The notes beneath the pieces are model-generated. The model was not told the origin of the DNA, made no database searches, and saw only the letters and a list, made by a program, of their open reading frames with translations. A stretch of 64,000 nucleotides of DNA from DASQDN01 sp963825845 (GTDB taxonomy: Bacteria > Acidobacteriota > Terriglobia > Bryobacterales > Bryobacteraceae): NCBI GenBank assembly GCA_963825845.1, contig CAWGVL010000065.1, forward strand, positions 62,001 to 126,000, written 5' to 3'. This document shows, one piece after another, positions 41,662 through 51,080 of the stretch; within the stretch, counting starts at the first letter, position 1; each line of letters opens with the position of its first letter. A program made the translations under genes and the position numbers.

Positions 41662-43116
41662 GTGAAGGTTTTTGCGTTCCTCATTGTCTGCTCCAGTCTT
41701 TGTTCTGCTTCAATCAGTATTCGTAATGTGAACGTCGTTGATGTCGACTGCGGAACTGTCCGCAAAGGCTTGAACGTGGTCATCTCCGGGTCGGTCATCA
41801 AATCCGTGGGTAGCGCGCCCATCCGTGGCGCCGCAATTAACGGCTCAGGGAAATACCTTATCCCCGGATTGTGGGACATGCATGTCCACCTGTGGGAAAA
41901 GCGTTCCATGTTCGGGATGTACGTTGCGAACGGCGTCCTCGGGATCAGGGACATGGGAACCAATCTCGGGCGAACGAAAGAGTGGCGCGCAGCTGTTGAG
42001 ACCGGCCGCCTCATCGGTCCTCGAATCTATACGCCGGGTAGCCCGATCGATGGCCCGGGCCCGGACAACCCCAAAATGCCGATCGTGCGCGCACGAACGC
42101 CCGACGAGGCTCGGCGCTCGGTTGACGCGCTCGATATGCAGGGAGCCGACTTTATCAACGTCATGTCTTCCTTATCGCGCGATTCTTATCTCGCGCTGGC
42201 ACAGAGGGCCCGTGTAATACGAGCGGTTTTCGCAGGGCATGTGCCGGAATCGGTCACGGTTTCGCAAGCTCTTGATGCGCGGCAAAAGAGCATGGAACAC
42301 CTGTTCGGGCTGGCTCTGGCGTGCTCCTCGGAAGAGCCACAATTACGCGAGGCGCGATTACTCGCCGTCGACAGGGGTGACAATGCCGCGCTGGCGGCGA
42401 TCCATCAGCGTACCTACGACACTTTTAACGAGGAGCGCGCGGTAGAGTTGTTCCGTCGAATGGCGAGATTCGACGTTTGGCAGACACCGACGCTAACCCT
42501 CCGAAGAAGGCTCGCGCTGATGGGAATCGATGAACTCGCAGCCAATCCATACGTCAAGCAGATTCCTGCCGACGTTCGCTCTGGCTGGCAGGACCCCCGC
42601 GAAGATCTCAGGAAGAGCAACCCCGATCAACTCGAGCGCTTCAGGCGCGACTACCAGTTCCATCAACGGCTCGTCGCCATGATGCAGAGATACGGTGTCG
42701 GGCTGCTCGCCGGCACGGATACCGGCGACGCGTACGTTCTACCAGGCTACGCGTTGCACGATGAGCTTGCATCGTTGGTTGAGGCGGGACTTACACCCGC
42801 CCAGGCGCTTCGTACGGCAACCATCAATCCCGCCCGCTTCTTCAACATCGAGGCTGAGGCGGGATCAATCGCCAAAGGCCAACGCGCCGACTTGGTGTTA
42901 TTAGACGCAAATCCATTGGACGACATTCGGAACACGCGAAAGATTGCGGCCGTCATCCTTCGCGGTGGGCTTCTCGATCGCAAGGAACTCAACCGATTAT
43001 TGAAGGAGACCGACGCAAGCTGGAACGGCAACTCCCCATTTTTGAAAGCTGCGTCCGAACGGCGCTCAGCAAAACGACCGGGTTCATCGCGCAAGCGGGC
43101 TTCACGCACTCGCTGA
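41662..43116 (+). CDS. Exported amidohydrolase-family protein
   Basis: GTG start at 41662 gives a signal peptide (MKVFAFLIVCSSLCSA). Amidohydrolase features follow: YLIPGLWDMHVHLWEK (metal HxH), VFAGHVPESV and MEHLFGL (metal His residues), LLAGTDTGDAY (catalytic Asp), LVEAGLTPAQALRTATINPARFF and GQRADLVLLDANPLDDI near the C terminus. It resembles the imidazolonepropionase-like/secreted prolidase group; the substrate is unknown. The last 30 residues (after LNRLLKET) are Ser/Arg-rich and unlike the family; that DNA also encodes the start of the radical SAM protein in another frame, so the true stop may be hidden by an indel near 43000. Confidence 0.8.
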   Translation: MKVFAFLIVCSSLCSASISIRNVNVVDVDCGTVRKGLNVVISGSVIKSVGSAPIRGAAINGSGKYLIPGLWDMHVHLWEKRSMFGMYVANGVLGIRDMGTNLGRTKEWRAAVETGRLIGPRIYTPGSPIDGPGPDNPKMPIVRARTPDEARRSVDALDMQGADFINVMSSLSRDSYLALAQRARVIRAVFAGHVPESVTVSQALDARQKSMEHLFGLALACSSEEPQLREARLLAVDRGDNAALAAIHQRTYDTFNEERAVELFRRMARFDVWQTPTLTLRRRLALMGIDELAANPYVKQIPADVRSGWQDPREDLRKSNPDQLERFRRDYQFHQRLVAMMQRYGVGLLAGTDTGDAYVLPGYALHDELASLVEAGLTPAQALRTATINPARFFNIEAEAGSIAKGQRADLVLLDANPLDDIRNTRKIAAVILRGGLLDRKELNRLLKETDASWNGNSPFLKAASERRSAKRPGSSRKRASRTR

Positions 43117-43878
43117 CGCCGGGCTCGAAATTGTACGTACGGATGCGTATACTGCTACGTTCCGACGCTGCATGTTTTCGGGGGATTGAAACGTCCCGAT
43201 TGGGAGCGATGGGGACAGTTCACCACCTTTAAGGGAAATGTCGCGGAGCTTCTGCGAAATGAACTGAATCCGTCCCAAAGGATTTACTGCTCGCCTCTTG
43301 TCGACCCCTACCAACCAGCCGAAACAGCACGCCGGCTCATGCCGGAGATTCTGAAGTCAGTTTTGGACACGCCGCCGGCTGCGTTTACGATTCAGACTCG
43401 CGGACCGCTGATTGAGCGGGATCTCGAACTGTTGGTTGAAGTCTCCCGCAAGACAAAGCTGCGAGTAAGCTTCTCGGTAACGACGGATGACGACCGGATC
43501 CGACGGCTCTATGAACCACACTGCGAGTCCAATGATCGGCGATTTGAGACGATCTGCCGATTACGTGAGGCGGGCATCGATGTTCATGCGACACTTGCTC
43601 CGCTGCTGCCATGCAATCCCGAAGTCCTGGCTGAGCGCGCCATCGCCGCAACCACTTGCGACCTGATCGGTGACCCCCTTCATGTTCGACAGGTGAAGAA
43701 GTCCGGGGCGACTACTCGTGAACAAGCGTGGCGTATTGCCAAGATTCACCATCACGACGAGTGGTTCGATCCGGTGTTTCAAACTACAATCGTGGAGCGT
43801 ATCCGACGCATCGCAGAAGGTCGCGGGCGACGGTTCGCGACAGGAACGGAAGGTTTCTCATGGCTTGCCCAGATATAG
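43020..43878 (+). CDS. Radical SAM protein (SplB-like/Rv2578c-type), frameshifted and with unresolved start
   Basis: Reading from about 43020 gives KLERQLPIFESCVRTALSK, TTGFIAQAGFTHSLTPGSKLYV and then, one frame over after about 43140, GCVYCYVPTLHVFGGLKRPDWERWG, which together supply the CxxxCxxC cluster motif (second and third Cys seen; the first falls at the break). The rest (IYCSPLVDPYQPAE, TIQTRGPLIERDLELL, LRVSFSVTTDDDRIRRLYEP, GIDVHATLAPLLPCNPE) matches the group related to spore photoproduct lyase. No ATG opens this frame; AAGGAGA at 43003 precedes a CTG at 43020, used here as provisional start. Substrate unknown. Its stop overlaps the aldehyde dehydrogenase start by 19 bp. Confidence 0.75.
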
Positions 43879-45417
43879 CTTCCCTTCGAAAATCGGTCCT
43901 CAGTAAACTCGGCATCGAAACCGTTAACTCAGGAGCCTGCATTCGGACCGTGGGTGCAACAGCCGGCAGGCGGCACGCTGACCTCCTTCGATCCTTCGGA
44001 CGGCTCGCCAATCGCCGACGTGCTGATGGCGGCGGAAGAAGATTACGACGAGGTTGTCCACAACGCGCACCAGACATTTCTCCGCTGGCGGATGATTCCG
44101 GCTCCAAAACGTGGATTGATTGTCCGTGAGATCGGCGACGAACTTCGGGCGGCGAAGCAGGAACTTGGCGCACTCGTCTCAATAGAGACCGGAAAGATCC
44201 TGCAGGAAGGCGTCGGCGAGGTCCAGGAGATGATCGACATCGCCGATTTCGCCGTCGGGTTGTCGCGCCAACTGTACGGGTTGACGATGCATAGCGAGCG
44301 GCCGATGCATCGCATGTACGAACAGTGGCACCCTCTCGGAGTCGTGGGTATCATCAGCGCATTCAACTTCCCGGTTGCGGTATGGTCATGGAACGCGCTG
44401 ATCGCAGCAGTGTGCGGCGATTGCGTCGTCTGGAAGCCGTCACCCGAGACTCCCCTGACAGCGATTGCCGTACAGAAGATCTGCAATCGGGTGATGGAGC
44501 GGAATGGCTGGGAGGGAGTATTCAACCTCACGGTCGGGGGCGTCGAGGCAGTGGGTGAGCGGATGCTGGTCGACCGGCGAATTGTGCTCATCAGCGCGAC
44601 GGGCTCCACAGCGATGGGGAAACGGGTGGCGGAGGTGGCGGGCGAAGCGACTGGTACGCACTCTCCTGGAACTCGGCGGCAACAATGGCGTGATCGTCAT
44701 GCCGGACGCCGACCTGAACATGGTGGTCCGCGCCGTGCTTTTCGGGGCCGTAGGAACTGCCGGCCAACGATGCACGAGTATTCGACGGCTTTTTGTCCAC
44801 GACTCGTTCATGCCACGGTGACAGATCGCCTGGTCGCGGCCTACGAACAGGTGCGCATCGGATCGCCGCTCGATCCGGGTACCTTGTGGGGCCGCTCATC
44901 AATGAGCGGGCGGTGGAGCGAATGCAGGAGGCGCTGCGATGGGCGGTGGAACAAGGCGGAACAGTTGTACATGGCGGCAAGGCGCTCGGAGGTTGTTTCG
45001 TTGAACCCGCGTTGGTGCTCGCTCCCACCAGAAATGCCGCTGCTGCAGTATGAAGTATTCGCTCCGATTCTGTACCTAATCGCGTTCAATGAACTCGATC
45101 AGGTGATAGGGTGGCACAACAACGTACCGCAAGGTCTTTCCTCCGCGATCTTTACGAACAATGCACGGTCCGCGGAGACGTTCCTGAGTGTTCGGGGAAG
45201 CGATTGCGGTATTGCCAATGTAAACATCGGGACCAGCGGCGCAGAGATCGGCGGAGCGTTCGGAGGTGAGAAAGAAACCGGCGGAGGACGTGAGTCCGGC
45301 AGCGACGCGTGGAAGGTCTACATGAGGCGTCAGACCGTCACCATAAATTGGTCTAACGAACTGCCGCTAGCACAGGGAATCGACTTTCCTCTTTTAGGGT
45401 TGATCCCTTATGAATGA
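43860..45417 (+). CDS. ALDH7-type aldehyde dehydrogenase (alpha-aminoadipic semialdehyde dehydrogenase-like), frameshifted
   Basis: About 518 residues. Family blocks: HPLGVVGIISAFNFPVAVWSWNA (N169 region), CVVWKPSPETPLTAIA, FNLTVGGVEAVGERM, RTLLELGGNNGVIVMPDADL, GTAGQRCTSIRRLFVHDS (catalytic Cys), LWGPLINERAVERMQ, YEVFAPILYLI, GLSSAIFTNN, GIANVNIGTSGAEIGGAFGGEKETGGGRESGSDAWK (as blocks NIGTSGAEIGGAFGGEKETG). These are typical of ALDH7/antiquitin, which oxidises 2-aminoadipate semialdehyde (piperideine-6-carboxylate) in lysine breakdown. Shifts lie near 43942, 44650, 44816, 44890 and 45030. Lysine catabolism is inferred from family only; no lysine aminotransferase is nearby. Confidence 0.88.
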
Positions 45418-45534
45418 GTAGGGTCATTTCTGGTCGTACGGAGGTGATTGAAACACGTCCAAAAACTCCTAACTATCCGCGTTTTGGGGGGTGTGGCATC
45501 TATAAAAATGCGCAAACGCGGGGGTAAAAAGCTC

Positions 45535-45553
45535 ACCTAAGATAGGTTTTTTT
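45535..45553 (+). terminator. Weak intrinsic terminator after the dehydrogenase gene
   Basis: ACCTA (45535-45539) pairs with TAGGT (45543-45547) around AGA, followed by a T run to 45553. The stem is only 5 bp. Confidence 0.45.
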
Positions 45554-45602
45554 CGGCTTCCGTATTGAAACATAAAAAACGATTGTTTTGATCCATTAGT
45601 CC

Positions 45603-45631
45603 TTGACTCCATCTTCGGGCACGGCTATACT
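45603..45631 (+). promoter_or_regulatory. Near-consensus sigma-70 promoter for the tssB-tssH block
   Basis: TTGACT (45603-45608) and TATACT (45626-45631) are spaced by exactly 17 bp. Each hexamer differs from consensus at one base. It would start transcription near 45638, 274 bp before tssB, with no gene between. Confidence 0.7.
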
Positions 45632-45911
45632 CAACCCGTTTGGTAAACAGTCTTCGGTAGTACTTTAGCCTGTCACAAAGTGTCTCTGGACAGAGAGAGC
45701 CTAGGCAGCTGCGTAAGGTATTCACTGAATACAACAGGTGAACACGGTCCCAAATCTATGGTGGCGCGCGAAGGTAAGAGTAGTGGAGTCGCAGTCGCGA
45801 CTCGCGCACACCCCTGCCAGCTCTCCGGCTGGCTGAGCAAGCGGGCCGGACACCAAACCGAAATCCCGGAATCCATTCCCCAAAATCCCCCGGTTAGAAA
45901 AGGAACTTTTT

Positions 45912-46433
45912 ATGGCACGAAGCAACAGCACGCAGCATAAGCTGGATCGTGTTCGGCCGCCTCGCGTCCACGTTACGTACGACGTGGAAGTGGGCGACGC
46001 GATCGAAATGAAAGAACTCCCGTTTGTCCTGGGAGTTCTTGGTGATTTCACCGGTCAGCCGGAGCAACCGCTCCCCCGTCTGCGTGAACGGAAATTCGTC
46101 GAGGTAAATCCCGACAATTTCGACCAGGTGCTCGAAGGCATGAAGCCGCACCTGAGTTTCAGCGTCGAGAATAAGCTGAGCGAAGATGCGGAGGCCGCAC
46201 AGTTGAAGGTCGATCTCCATTTCAAGAGCATGGAAGACTTCGAGCCTGAGAATGTCGCGAAGCAGGTGAAGCCCATCCGGGAACTGATGGATCTCCGGAC
46301 CAAGTTGGCCGACCTCCGCGGCAGTCTGCAGGGCAATGACAAGTTGGAAGAGCTTTTGATGGATGCGGTGAACAGCACTGAGAAGCTCGAGAAGTTGAAG
46401 GGTGAAGTGAAGGGAGGCGCCAGCAATGAGTGA
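45912..46433 (+). CDS. tssB: T6SS contractile sheath small subunit TssB (VipA/IglA)
   Basis: 173 residues, intact. TssB forms the contractile sheath with TssC. Family blocks: STQHKLDRVRPPRVHVTYDVEVGDA (as RVRPPRVHVTYDVE), ELPFVLGVLGDFTG, LRERKFVEVNPDNFDQVL and the C-terminal KQVKPIRELMDLRTKLADLRGSLQGNDKLEELL (as IRELMDLRTKLADL). GAAAAGGAA precedes the ATG at 45912. It overlaps tssC by 8 bp. First gene of the plus-strand T6SS block. Confidence 0.97.
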   Translation: MARSNSTQHKLDRVRPPRVHVTYDVEVGDAIEMKELPFVLGVLGDFTGQPEQPLPRLRERKFVEVNPDNFDQVLEGMKPHLSFSVENKLSEDAEAAQLKVDLHFKSMEDFEPENVAKQVKPIRELMDLRTKLADLRGSLQGNDKLEELLMDAVNSTEKLEKLKGEVKGGASNE

Positions 46434-47911
46434 CGCCCAAAAGGCTACCGCAGCCGCAGCGGCACAAACCACTGAACTCGGTTTGCTCGATCAGATTGTG
46501 GAGCAGGGCCGTCTTGCGCGCGACCCGCGCGTCCAGGGATCGCGGCAAGGATTTGGTTTCGAATTTCGTAAACCAGGTGCTCGAAGGCTCGATGACGGTG
46601 TCGAAAGACGCCGAGGCGATGATTAATGCGCGCATTGCGCAGATCGATCACCTGATCTCACTGCAGTTGAACGAAGTGATGCACCATGAATCATTCCAGA
46701 AGCTGGAAGGAACGTGGCGCGGACTGAAGTATCTGCTGAATCAGAGTGAAACCGGCGAAGGCCTGAAGATCAAGATCTTCAACGCCGGCAAGAAAGAGCT
46801 GTTGAAGGACCTGCAACGCGCTCCTGAATTCGATCAGAGCGCTCTCTTCAAGAAAGTTTACGAAGAAGAGTTCGGCGTGTTCGGTGGCGCCCCGTTCGGC
46901 GCGCTGATCGGCGATTACCACTTCGGCAGGGGCCCGGAGGATATCGAGACGATCGAACGCATTTCGCAGGTTGCCGCGTCGGCTCACGCGCCCTTCCTGA
47001 CGGGCGCTGATCCGCAGTTCTTCAACCTTGATTCGTACACGAGTCTGGATGCGCCCCGCGATCTCGCGAAGGTGTTCGACACGACTGAATATGCGAAGTG
47101 GAAGTCGTTCCGGGCGAGCGAAGATTCACGCTACGTTGGACTGGCTCTGCCTCGCGTGCTGGCCCGCCTGCCATATGGTAAGAACACTGTCCCGGTGGAA
47201 GGGTTCGCCTATGAGGAAAACGTAGACGGAACGGATCACAGCAAGTACTGCTGGATGAACGCCGCATGGGCGCTGGGCGCCAGGTTGACGCAGGCGTTCT
47301 CCTTGTACGGCTGGTGCGCTTCGATCCGCGGTGTGGAAGGCGGCGGTCTGGTTCAAGGCCTGCCGGTACACAACTTCTACACGGACGAAGGTGATATCGC
47401 GATGAAGTGTCCGACGGAAGTGCCGATCACAGATCGCCGTGAAAAGGAACTCGCGGACATGGGCTTTATCCCGCTCGTACATTGTAAGGGCACCGATTAC
47501 GCGGCATTCTTCAGCGTACAATCGGCGCAGAAACCGAAGGTATACGACAAGGACGCAGCGAACGCCAACGCCCGTCTTTCCGCGCAGCTCCCCTATATCC
47601 TGGCCTGCTCGCGCTTTGCGCATTATCTGAAGGCCATGATGCGTGACAAGGTCGGCAGTTTTATGTCGCGCAGCGATTGCGAAGCCTGGTTGAACCAGTG
47701 GATTATCAACTACGTTTCGCCTGATGATAATGCGTCACCCGCAACGAAGGCCAGCAAGCCTTTGCGTGAGGCCCGTATCGACGTGGTCGAAGTACCCGGC
47801 AAGCCTGGCGTGTACCGCGCTGTTGCTTTCCTGCGGCCACACTTCCAGTTGGACGAGCTCTCTGTGTCGCTTCGCCTGGTGGCTGAACTGCCTCCGTCGG
47901 CGCGCGGCTAG
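46426..47911 (+). CDS. tssC: T6SS contractile sheath large subunit TssC (VipB/IglB), one frameshift
   Basis: About 494 residues. From ATG 46426: LGLLDQIVEQGRLARDP, then after a shift near 46550 LEGSMTVSKDAEAMINARIAQID, HESFQKLEGTWRGLKYLL, FGALIGDYHFGRGPEDIE, RVLARLPYGKNTVPVEGFAYEE, WMNAAWALGARLTQAFSLYGWC, VHNFYTDEGDIAMKCPTEVPITDRREKEL (as blocks), GFIPLVHCKGTDYAAFFS, YILACSRFAHYLKAMMRDK and a C-terminal RLVAELPP. These are hallmark TssC segments. It assembles with TssB as the sheath whose contraction drives the Hcp tube. Confidence 0.97.
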
Positions 47912-47942
47912 TCCGGCCCGATTTTACGCGTTTAGTTATTCA

Positions 47943-47964
47943 GAGGGGCGGCCTATCGCCCCTC
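47943..47964 (+). other. Stable hairpin between tssC and hcp
   Basis: GAGGGGCG (47943-47950) pairs with CGCCCCTC (47957-47964) around GCCTAT. There is no T run, so it is more likely a 3'-end stabiliser or processing site than a full terminator; hcp, the secreted subunit, is often made in excess of sheath genes. Confidence 0.6.
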
Positions 47965-48008
47965 AACGATTCACGGTATTCACGAAATAAAAAGGAGATA
48001 TAAAACAC

Positions 48009-48491
48009 ATGGCAAGTGATATGTTTTTGAAGCTGGGCAATGGGATCAAAGGCGAGACCAAAGACAGCAAGCACAAGGATGAGTTGGACATCATGTCGTT
48101 CTCGTGGGGCGTCAGCAATCCGACGTCGCACTACGGCGGTGGTCTGAGCGCCGGCAAAGCTTCATTTGGCGACTTCAGCTTCACGTTCCGTATGTGCAAC
48201 GCATCGCCGAAGCTTGCGATCGCCTGCGCTACTGGCGAGCACATTAAGGACGCTATCCTCACTTGCCGTAAGTCCGGTAAGACCCCGCAGGAATACCTGA
48301 TTTTCAAGTTCAGCGATTTGCTCGTGTCCAGCTATCAGACGGGCTACTCGACCGGCCAGGATGAAGCGTACGACTCCTGCTCAATGAGCTATGCGAAGCT
48401 CGAGTGGACGTACAAGGCCCAGAAGCAGGACGGTTCGCTCGACGCCGGTCTGGACTTCAAGTACGACCTGAAGCAGAACAAGAATCTCTAA
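48009..48491 (+). CDS. hcp: T6SS tube protein Hcp (TssD)
   Basis: 160 residues, intact. MASDMFLKLGNGIKGETKDSKHKDELDIMSFSWGVSN is the classical Hcp opening (blocks MFLKLGNGIKGETKDS and IMSFSWGV), followed by GKASFGDFSFTF, YLIFKFSDLLVSSYQTGYS and YAKLEWTYKAQKQDGSLDAGLDFKYDL (as YAKLEWTYKAQ). Hcp hexamers stack into the inner tube and carry some effectors. AAAGGAG (near 47992) precedes the ATG by about nine bases, a strong site. It has no C-terminal effector extension. A hairpin lies between tssC and this gene. Confidence 0.97.
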   Translation: MASDMFLKLGNGIKGETKDSKHKDELDIMSFSWGVSNPTSHYGGGLSAGKASFGDFSFTFRMCNASPKLAIACATGEHIKDAILTCRKSGKTPQEYLIFKFSDLLVSSYQTGYSTGQDEAYDSCSMSYAKLEWTYKAQKQDGSLDAGLDFKYDLKQNKNL

Positions 48492-48499
48492 TCCTCGAG

Positions 48500-49216
48500 A
48501 TGACGGCCAAGCAGCTATTTCAGGCCGGTAAACTCAATGAGGCGATGAAGGCGCTGGCGGCTGAAGTGCGGGATAACCCCACCGATCCCCGGCGCCGCAC
48601 TTTCTTATTCGAGTTACTCTGTTTCGCCGGCGAGTATGATCGCGCGGAAAAGCACCTCCATGTGCTCGCGCAGGGTAATAGTCAAGCGGAAATGGGCGCG
48701 GTGTTGTACTTCTCTGCTTTGCACGCGGAGCGAACCCGCCTCGACAAGTTTACGAACGAAACCCTTTCGACATTGGCGCCGGCGCGGCAGTTCTCCGGCA
48801 CATTGAACGGACAGGCTTTCGAGTCTATTGTTGATGCTGATCCGCGCATCGGGCCAAAGCTGGAGTTGTTCGCAGCCGGCGCCTACATGTGGATACCGTT
48901 CGAACACATTGAGTCGATTGAACTGCAGGCCCCGTCCAAGCTCCGGGATCTGCTCTGGGTTCCGGCGCTGGTGCGCACGGGTCCATCATTCAAAGACAAG
49001 GAATTGGGAGAAGTGCTGGTCCCGGTTCTGTACCCCAAGTCGTTTGCTCACGAGAACGACAGCGTGCGTCTTGGCCGCGAGACGCATTGGCAGGAAGTCG
49101 AGGGCGGCGAACCCATCCCTGTTGGACAGAAGGTGTTCCTTGTGGACGGCGAAGAGTTCCCGCTGCTTGAAGTGCGCAAAATAGAGTTTACAGCGCAAGA
49201 ATCAGCCGCGGCGTAA
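48500..49216 (+). CDS. tagJ: T6SS accessory protein TagJ (ImpE/SciE)
   Basis: 238 residues, intact. N-terminal TPR-like part (LFQAGKLNEAMKALAAEVRDNPTDPRRRTFLFELLCFAGEYDRAEKHL, as LFELLCFAGEYDRAEKHL) and the ImpE domain with DADPRIGPKLELFAAGAYMWIPFEHI, LRDLLWVPA, VLVPVLYPKS and LVDGEEFPLLEVRKIEF. In Pseudomonas TagJ binds TssB1 and helps sheath recycling by ClpV. It begins 8 bp after hcp and is followed by tssA, a usual order. Confidence 0.9.
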   Translation: MTAKQLFQAGKLNEAMKALAAEVRDNPTDPRRRTFLFELLCFAGEYDRAEKHLHVLAQGNSQAEMGAVLYFSALHAERTRLDKFTNETLSTLAPARQFSGTLNGQAFESIVDADPRIGPKLELFAAGAYMWIPFEHIESIELQAPSKLRDLLWVPALVRTGPSFKDKELGEVLVPVLYPKSFAHENDSVRLGRETHWQEVEGGEPIPVGQKVFLVDGEEFPLLEVRKIEFTAQESAAA

Positions 49217-49221
49217 CTTAC

Positions 49222-50609
49222 ATGCCTCTCAGGGACGACATCCTCAATCCGATTCCCGGCGACAACCCTGGCGGAGAGAACCTCCGCTATGCGCCGGTCT
49301 ACGACAAAATCAGGGAAGCCCGCCGTCAAGATGACGAAGGGCCCATGGGGGACTGGCAGCGCGAGCGTAAAGTCGCCGATTGGCCCAGGTCATTAAACTC
49401 GGCAGCGAATCGATCGCGACGAAAAGCAAAGACCTGCAGCTTGCCGTCTGGCTTACGGAAGCGCTCCTACATAAAGAAGGATTTCCCGGATTCAAGTCGG
49501 GCCTCGAACTTATTCGAGCTCTCATCGAGAACTTCTGGGACTCGATGTATCCGGAGTTGGATGATGGTGACAGCGAGATGCGCGCTGCGCCCCTTGATTG
49601 GCTCGGCGCCCACTACTTCGAGGTTCCGATAAAGCGTGTTCCGCTAACCAAATCGGGACTCAATTTCCTCGATTATCACAAAGCAAAGAAAGTCGGCCGT
49701 GAGGCGGATTCTCAAGAAAGCTACGAAAAAGGCGAGGCATTTCAGGCGGCGGTTGCCGCCGGCGAACTGACGCTGGACGATTGGGACAAAGCGTTCAACG
49801 CCACATCGAAAGAGTTCTATCGAACGCGAATTTCGGACATCGACGCGATCCTGCAGTTCCTCGAAGATTTTCAGCCGCTCGTCCGAGGAAAAGTTCGGTG
49901 AATTCGTTCCCTCGCTCAGCAAACTGCGGTCGATTTTGGAGGAGGTTCGCCACCAGGCGAACTCGTTCCTGAATACGAAGCTCGAAACGGATCCGGATGA
50001 GCCCGTCGATTCGGGATGGAGTTCTTCTGAAGAGGAAGCTCCGGACGAGGAATCCGAGGCTGAGCCTGTCGCGGATCGGTCGGTAATTCCGGCGCCGCCG
50101 CAGCGCCTGCTCGAGCGAAGGCGCGTCCGAAAGGGTCTCTGGCTGCGGAGCCTGTCGATCGCGATGATGCAATCGAACGAGTCGCCGCGGCTGCTCGATT
50201 CTGGCGTACCGAAGATCCCTATAGCCCTGCGCCATATCTGATGCTGCGCGGTATGCGGTGGGGTGAACTGCGAGCTTCTGACACGCTCGATCCGTCTACG
50301 TTTGAAGCTCCTGATTCCGAAACGCGAACTTCGCTCAAGCGGTTGCTGATGGAAGGCAGCTACGCAGAGGCGATCGAGATCGCGGAGACTGCGATGGCCA
50401 GTCCGGCGGGTCGCGCGTGGCTGGACCTGCAGCGCTACGTGGTGACGGCGGCCGAAGGCCTTGGATACACGGCGATCGGCGAAGCAATCAAGGCTGAACT
50501 CGCTGCGCTGTTGAAGACCTTTCCCGATCTGAAGACGTGGTCGTTAATGGATGATACTCCCTGTGCAAATAACGAGACGGTAGAGTGGCTCAAAACGTTC
50601 GCGGACTAG
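49222..50609 (+). CDS. tssA: T6SS cap/baseplate protein TssA, N-terminal and middle parts, frameshifted
   Basis: The ImpA_N domain is clear: ILNPIPGDNPGGENLRYAPVYDKIREARRQDDEGP (as LNPIPGDNPGGENLRY), SKDLQLAVWLTEALLHKEGFPG, LIENFWDSMYPELDDGD. Later parts read LPLSKLRSILEEVR-type sequence, an acidic low-complexity linker (SSSEEEAPDEESE), PYSPAPYLMLRGMRWGELRA and LLMEGSYAEAIEIAETAMASPAGRAWLDLQRY (as blocks). Shifts lie near 49385, 49895 and 50095-50150. The open frame stops at 50609; a further TssA-like C-terminal piece follows at 50651-51057, so the true gene may extend to 51057 (about 612 residues). TssA caps the growing tail or primes its assembly. Confidence 0.88.
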
Positions 50610-50650
50610 TTCGTCGACGCCGGCTCCAGTCCCGGTGTGGGAGCCTCGGT

Positions 50651-51057
50651 ATGAAGAAACGGAGTCCGGAAGCGTCAAGTGGCGAGGAAGGCGAGAAGAC
50701 GCCGGATGCGTTTGAACTTGCCATGGAAGCCGCGCGCTCCGGACGTCAGCAGGAAGCATTTGAGATTCTGATTCGTGAAGCGAGCTCACCAGAACTCGGG
50801 ACGGGGCCGATTCCAGCGAAGGCTTCAACTTGCGCAGGTCTGCCTTTCGACCGGCGCCGAGACCATCGCCTTCCCGATTCTTGCAGGAACTCGCCGCCAC
50901 GATCACCAAACATCAATTGGAGGATTGGGAGTCGCCCGACATGGTAGCTCACGCTTTCGCCTTGCTCTATCGCTGCATGTCTAACGCATCGAATACAGAG
51001 GAAGAGAAGAAAACATTTATTCGAAGATTTGCCGCCTGGATCCGCTCCAAGCGCTAG
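50651..51057 (+). CDS. TssA C-terminal (VasJ-like) domain, likely continuation of tssA, frameshifted
   Basis: From ATG 50651: AFELAMEAARSGRQQEAFEILIREASS, a shift near 50800, then RFQRRLQLAQVCLSTGAETIAFPILQELAATITKHQLEDWES and MVAHAFALLYRCMS. Helical pattern and order match the VasJ-like C-terminal domain of long TssA proteins (ring-forming part). It lies 41 bp after the 50609 stop in another frame. I cannot decide between a split tssA and one gene interrupted by indels; the joined length of about 612 residues would suit a long TssA. Confidence 0.65.
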
Positions 51058-51080
51058 CGCAATCCAGGTAGAGACGCAGC

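Larger units (their letters stand above)
45418..45911. other. Non-coding gap with terminator, T6SS promoter and a long leader
   Basis: 494 bp between the aldehyde dehydrogenase and tssB. It holds a weak terminator (45535-45553) and a near-consensus promoter (45603-45631). The expected transcript start near 45638 leaves a leader of about 274 nt before tssB, with several GC-rich inverted segments around 45770-45860. I do not recognise a known riboswitch or RNA gene in it. A small open frame at 45680-45940 has no clear ribosome-binding site and overlaps tssB; I do not call it. Confidence 0.6.

Noticed and set aside
45680..45940. Small ORF upstream of tssB
   Set aside because: No ribosome-binding site, no recognisable residues, and it runs into tssB; the region is better explained as leader RNA.
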